Shown here piece by piece: positions 62,594 to 62,701 of a DNA stretch of 62,701 nucleotides. The stretch comes from JAZDIU01 sp043804635. Its GTDB lineage: Bacteria; Chloroflexota; Dehalococcoidia; Dehalococcoidales; UBA2162. The first letter of the stretch is position 1. Every line of letters begins with the position of its first letter. The stretch is from NCBI GenBank assembly GCA_043804635.1, contig JAZDIU010000070.1:1-62701 (forward strand). Reading direction: 5' to 3'. The notes beneath the pieces were generated by a model that worked only from the letters and a program-made list of their open reading frames with translations, did no database searches and was not told where the DNA came from. The position numbers and the translations under genes are program-made.

Positions 62594-62701
62594 TTAAGCC
62601 TGGATTCTTTCAAACAAATAGCTGCCCACACCTAGAAGGATGACAGCTAAAACTGTCATAACAATCAGGTCTGTATACATGCCAAATTTGGTTACGCCTA
62701 T
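62594..62701 (-). CDS. C-terminal end of a probable ABC-2 type permease (cut by window edge)
   Basis: Thirty-five codons before a stop, read on the minus strand from the window edge. The translation includes a hydrophobic helix and ends LGVGSYLFERIQA, the typical last residues of ABC-2 membrane proteins. The rest lies outside. The convergent gap to the amidohydrolase is only 4 bp. Confidence 0.55.
   Translation of the reverse strand: MGVTKFGMYTDLIVMTVLAVILLGVGSYLFERIQA

Noticed and set aside
1..62701. CRISPR arrays, tRNA or rRNA genes
   Set aside because: No regularly spaced direct repeats, no cloverleaf and no rRNA-like stretch were seen; a covariance-model scan was not possible here.

Overview
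The window looks like a piece of the chromosome of a strictly anaerobic bacterium. The evidence is several oxygen-sensitive enzyme classes: four glycyl radical enzymes (GREs), a radical-SAM activating enzyme and a tungsten/molybdenum aldehyde:ferredoxin oxidoreductase. It also carries many acyl-CoA and short-chain dehydrogenases, three TRAP uptake systems with lipid-anchored binding proteins, and moderate GC content. A Dehalococcoidia-like member of Chloroflexota from anoxic sediment or groundwater fits best, but this is an inference from gene content, not from a marker gene. No rRNA, tRNA or CRISPR array was seen. Many genes have a clear TTGACA-17-TATAAT type promoter and a strong AGGAGG ribosome site.

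Region 1 (1-18.4 kb) is an uptake-and-radical-chemistry island. Two GRE genes diverge at the left edge (one cut by the window), and a third lies at 10.7-13.1 kb. Three TRAP systems sit between and after them: P1-Q1-M1 downstream of GRE1; P2 facing Q2-M2, with Q2-M2 behind GRE2; and P3-Q3-M3. A DUF1445 (D-glutamate cyclase/hydro-lyase type) gene and a dienoyl-CoA reductase type flavoenzyme are interleaved. The simplest reading is import of small organic acids or related compounds followed by C-C or C-X bond chemistry and reduction. None of the GREs has the Cys-x-Glu active-site signature of the well known GRE lyases and dehydratases, so the substrates cannot be named.

Region 2 (18.5-34.9 kb) is mixed: a flavin reductase, a three-gene envelope operon ending in a GIDE-LemA fusion, an ornithine-cyclodeaminase/alanine-dehydrogenase type enzyme, an MFS carrier, and a membrane-anchored spermidine-synthase-like protein. 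An AOR gene is co-transcribed with a PAS histidine kinase and faces a NarL-type regulator. A lipoprotein esterase, a LmbE deacetylase, a DinB protein and a YeiH-type exporter follow.

Region 3 (35-43.6 kb) has a pair of acyl-CoA dehydrogenases facing a GRE3-activating enzyme operon. Upstream of GRE3 lies an IS6-like element of about 2.0 kb with perfect 8-bp target duplications and a passenger membrane-protein gene. It is inserted at the -10 box of a promoter-bearing repeat. The same promoter repeat and a second, about 116-bp repeat also occur, in inverted order, upstream of the AOR operon.

Region 4 (43.6-62.7 kb) carries a GT-C glycosyltransferase, two MFS carriers and a catabolic set: NIPSNAP, isochorismatase-like and CocE-like hydrolases, two SDRs, a second acyl-CoA dehydrogenase pair, a 3-hydroxyisobutyrate dehydrogenase type enzyme, a metallo-beta-lactamase fold protein, an ADP-forming acyl-CoA synthetase alpha subunit, an acetate-type channel and an amidohydrolase. 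It also holds a striking decayed gene at 51.7-53.1 kb, in which pieces of a TPP enzyme, an Lrp regulator and a 2-hydroxyacid dehydrogenase are joined in one frame. The window ends inside a probable ABC-2 permease gene.
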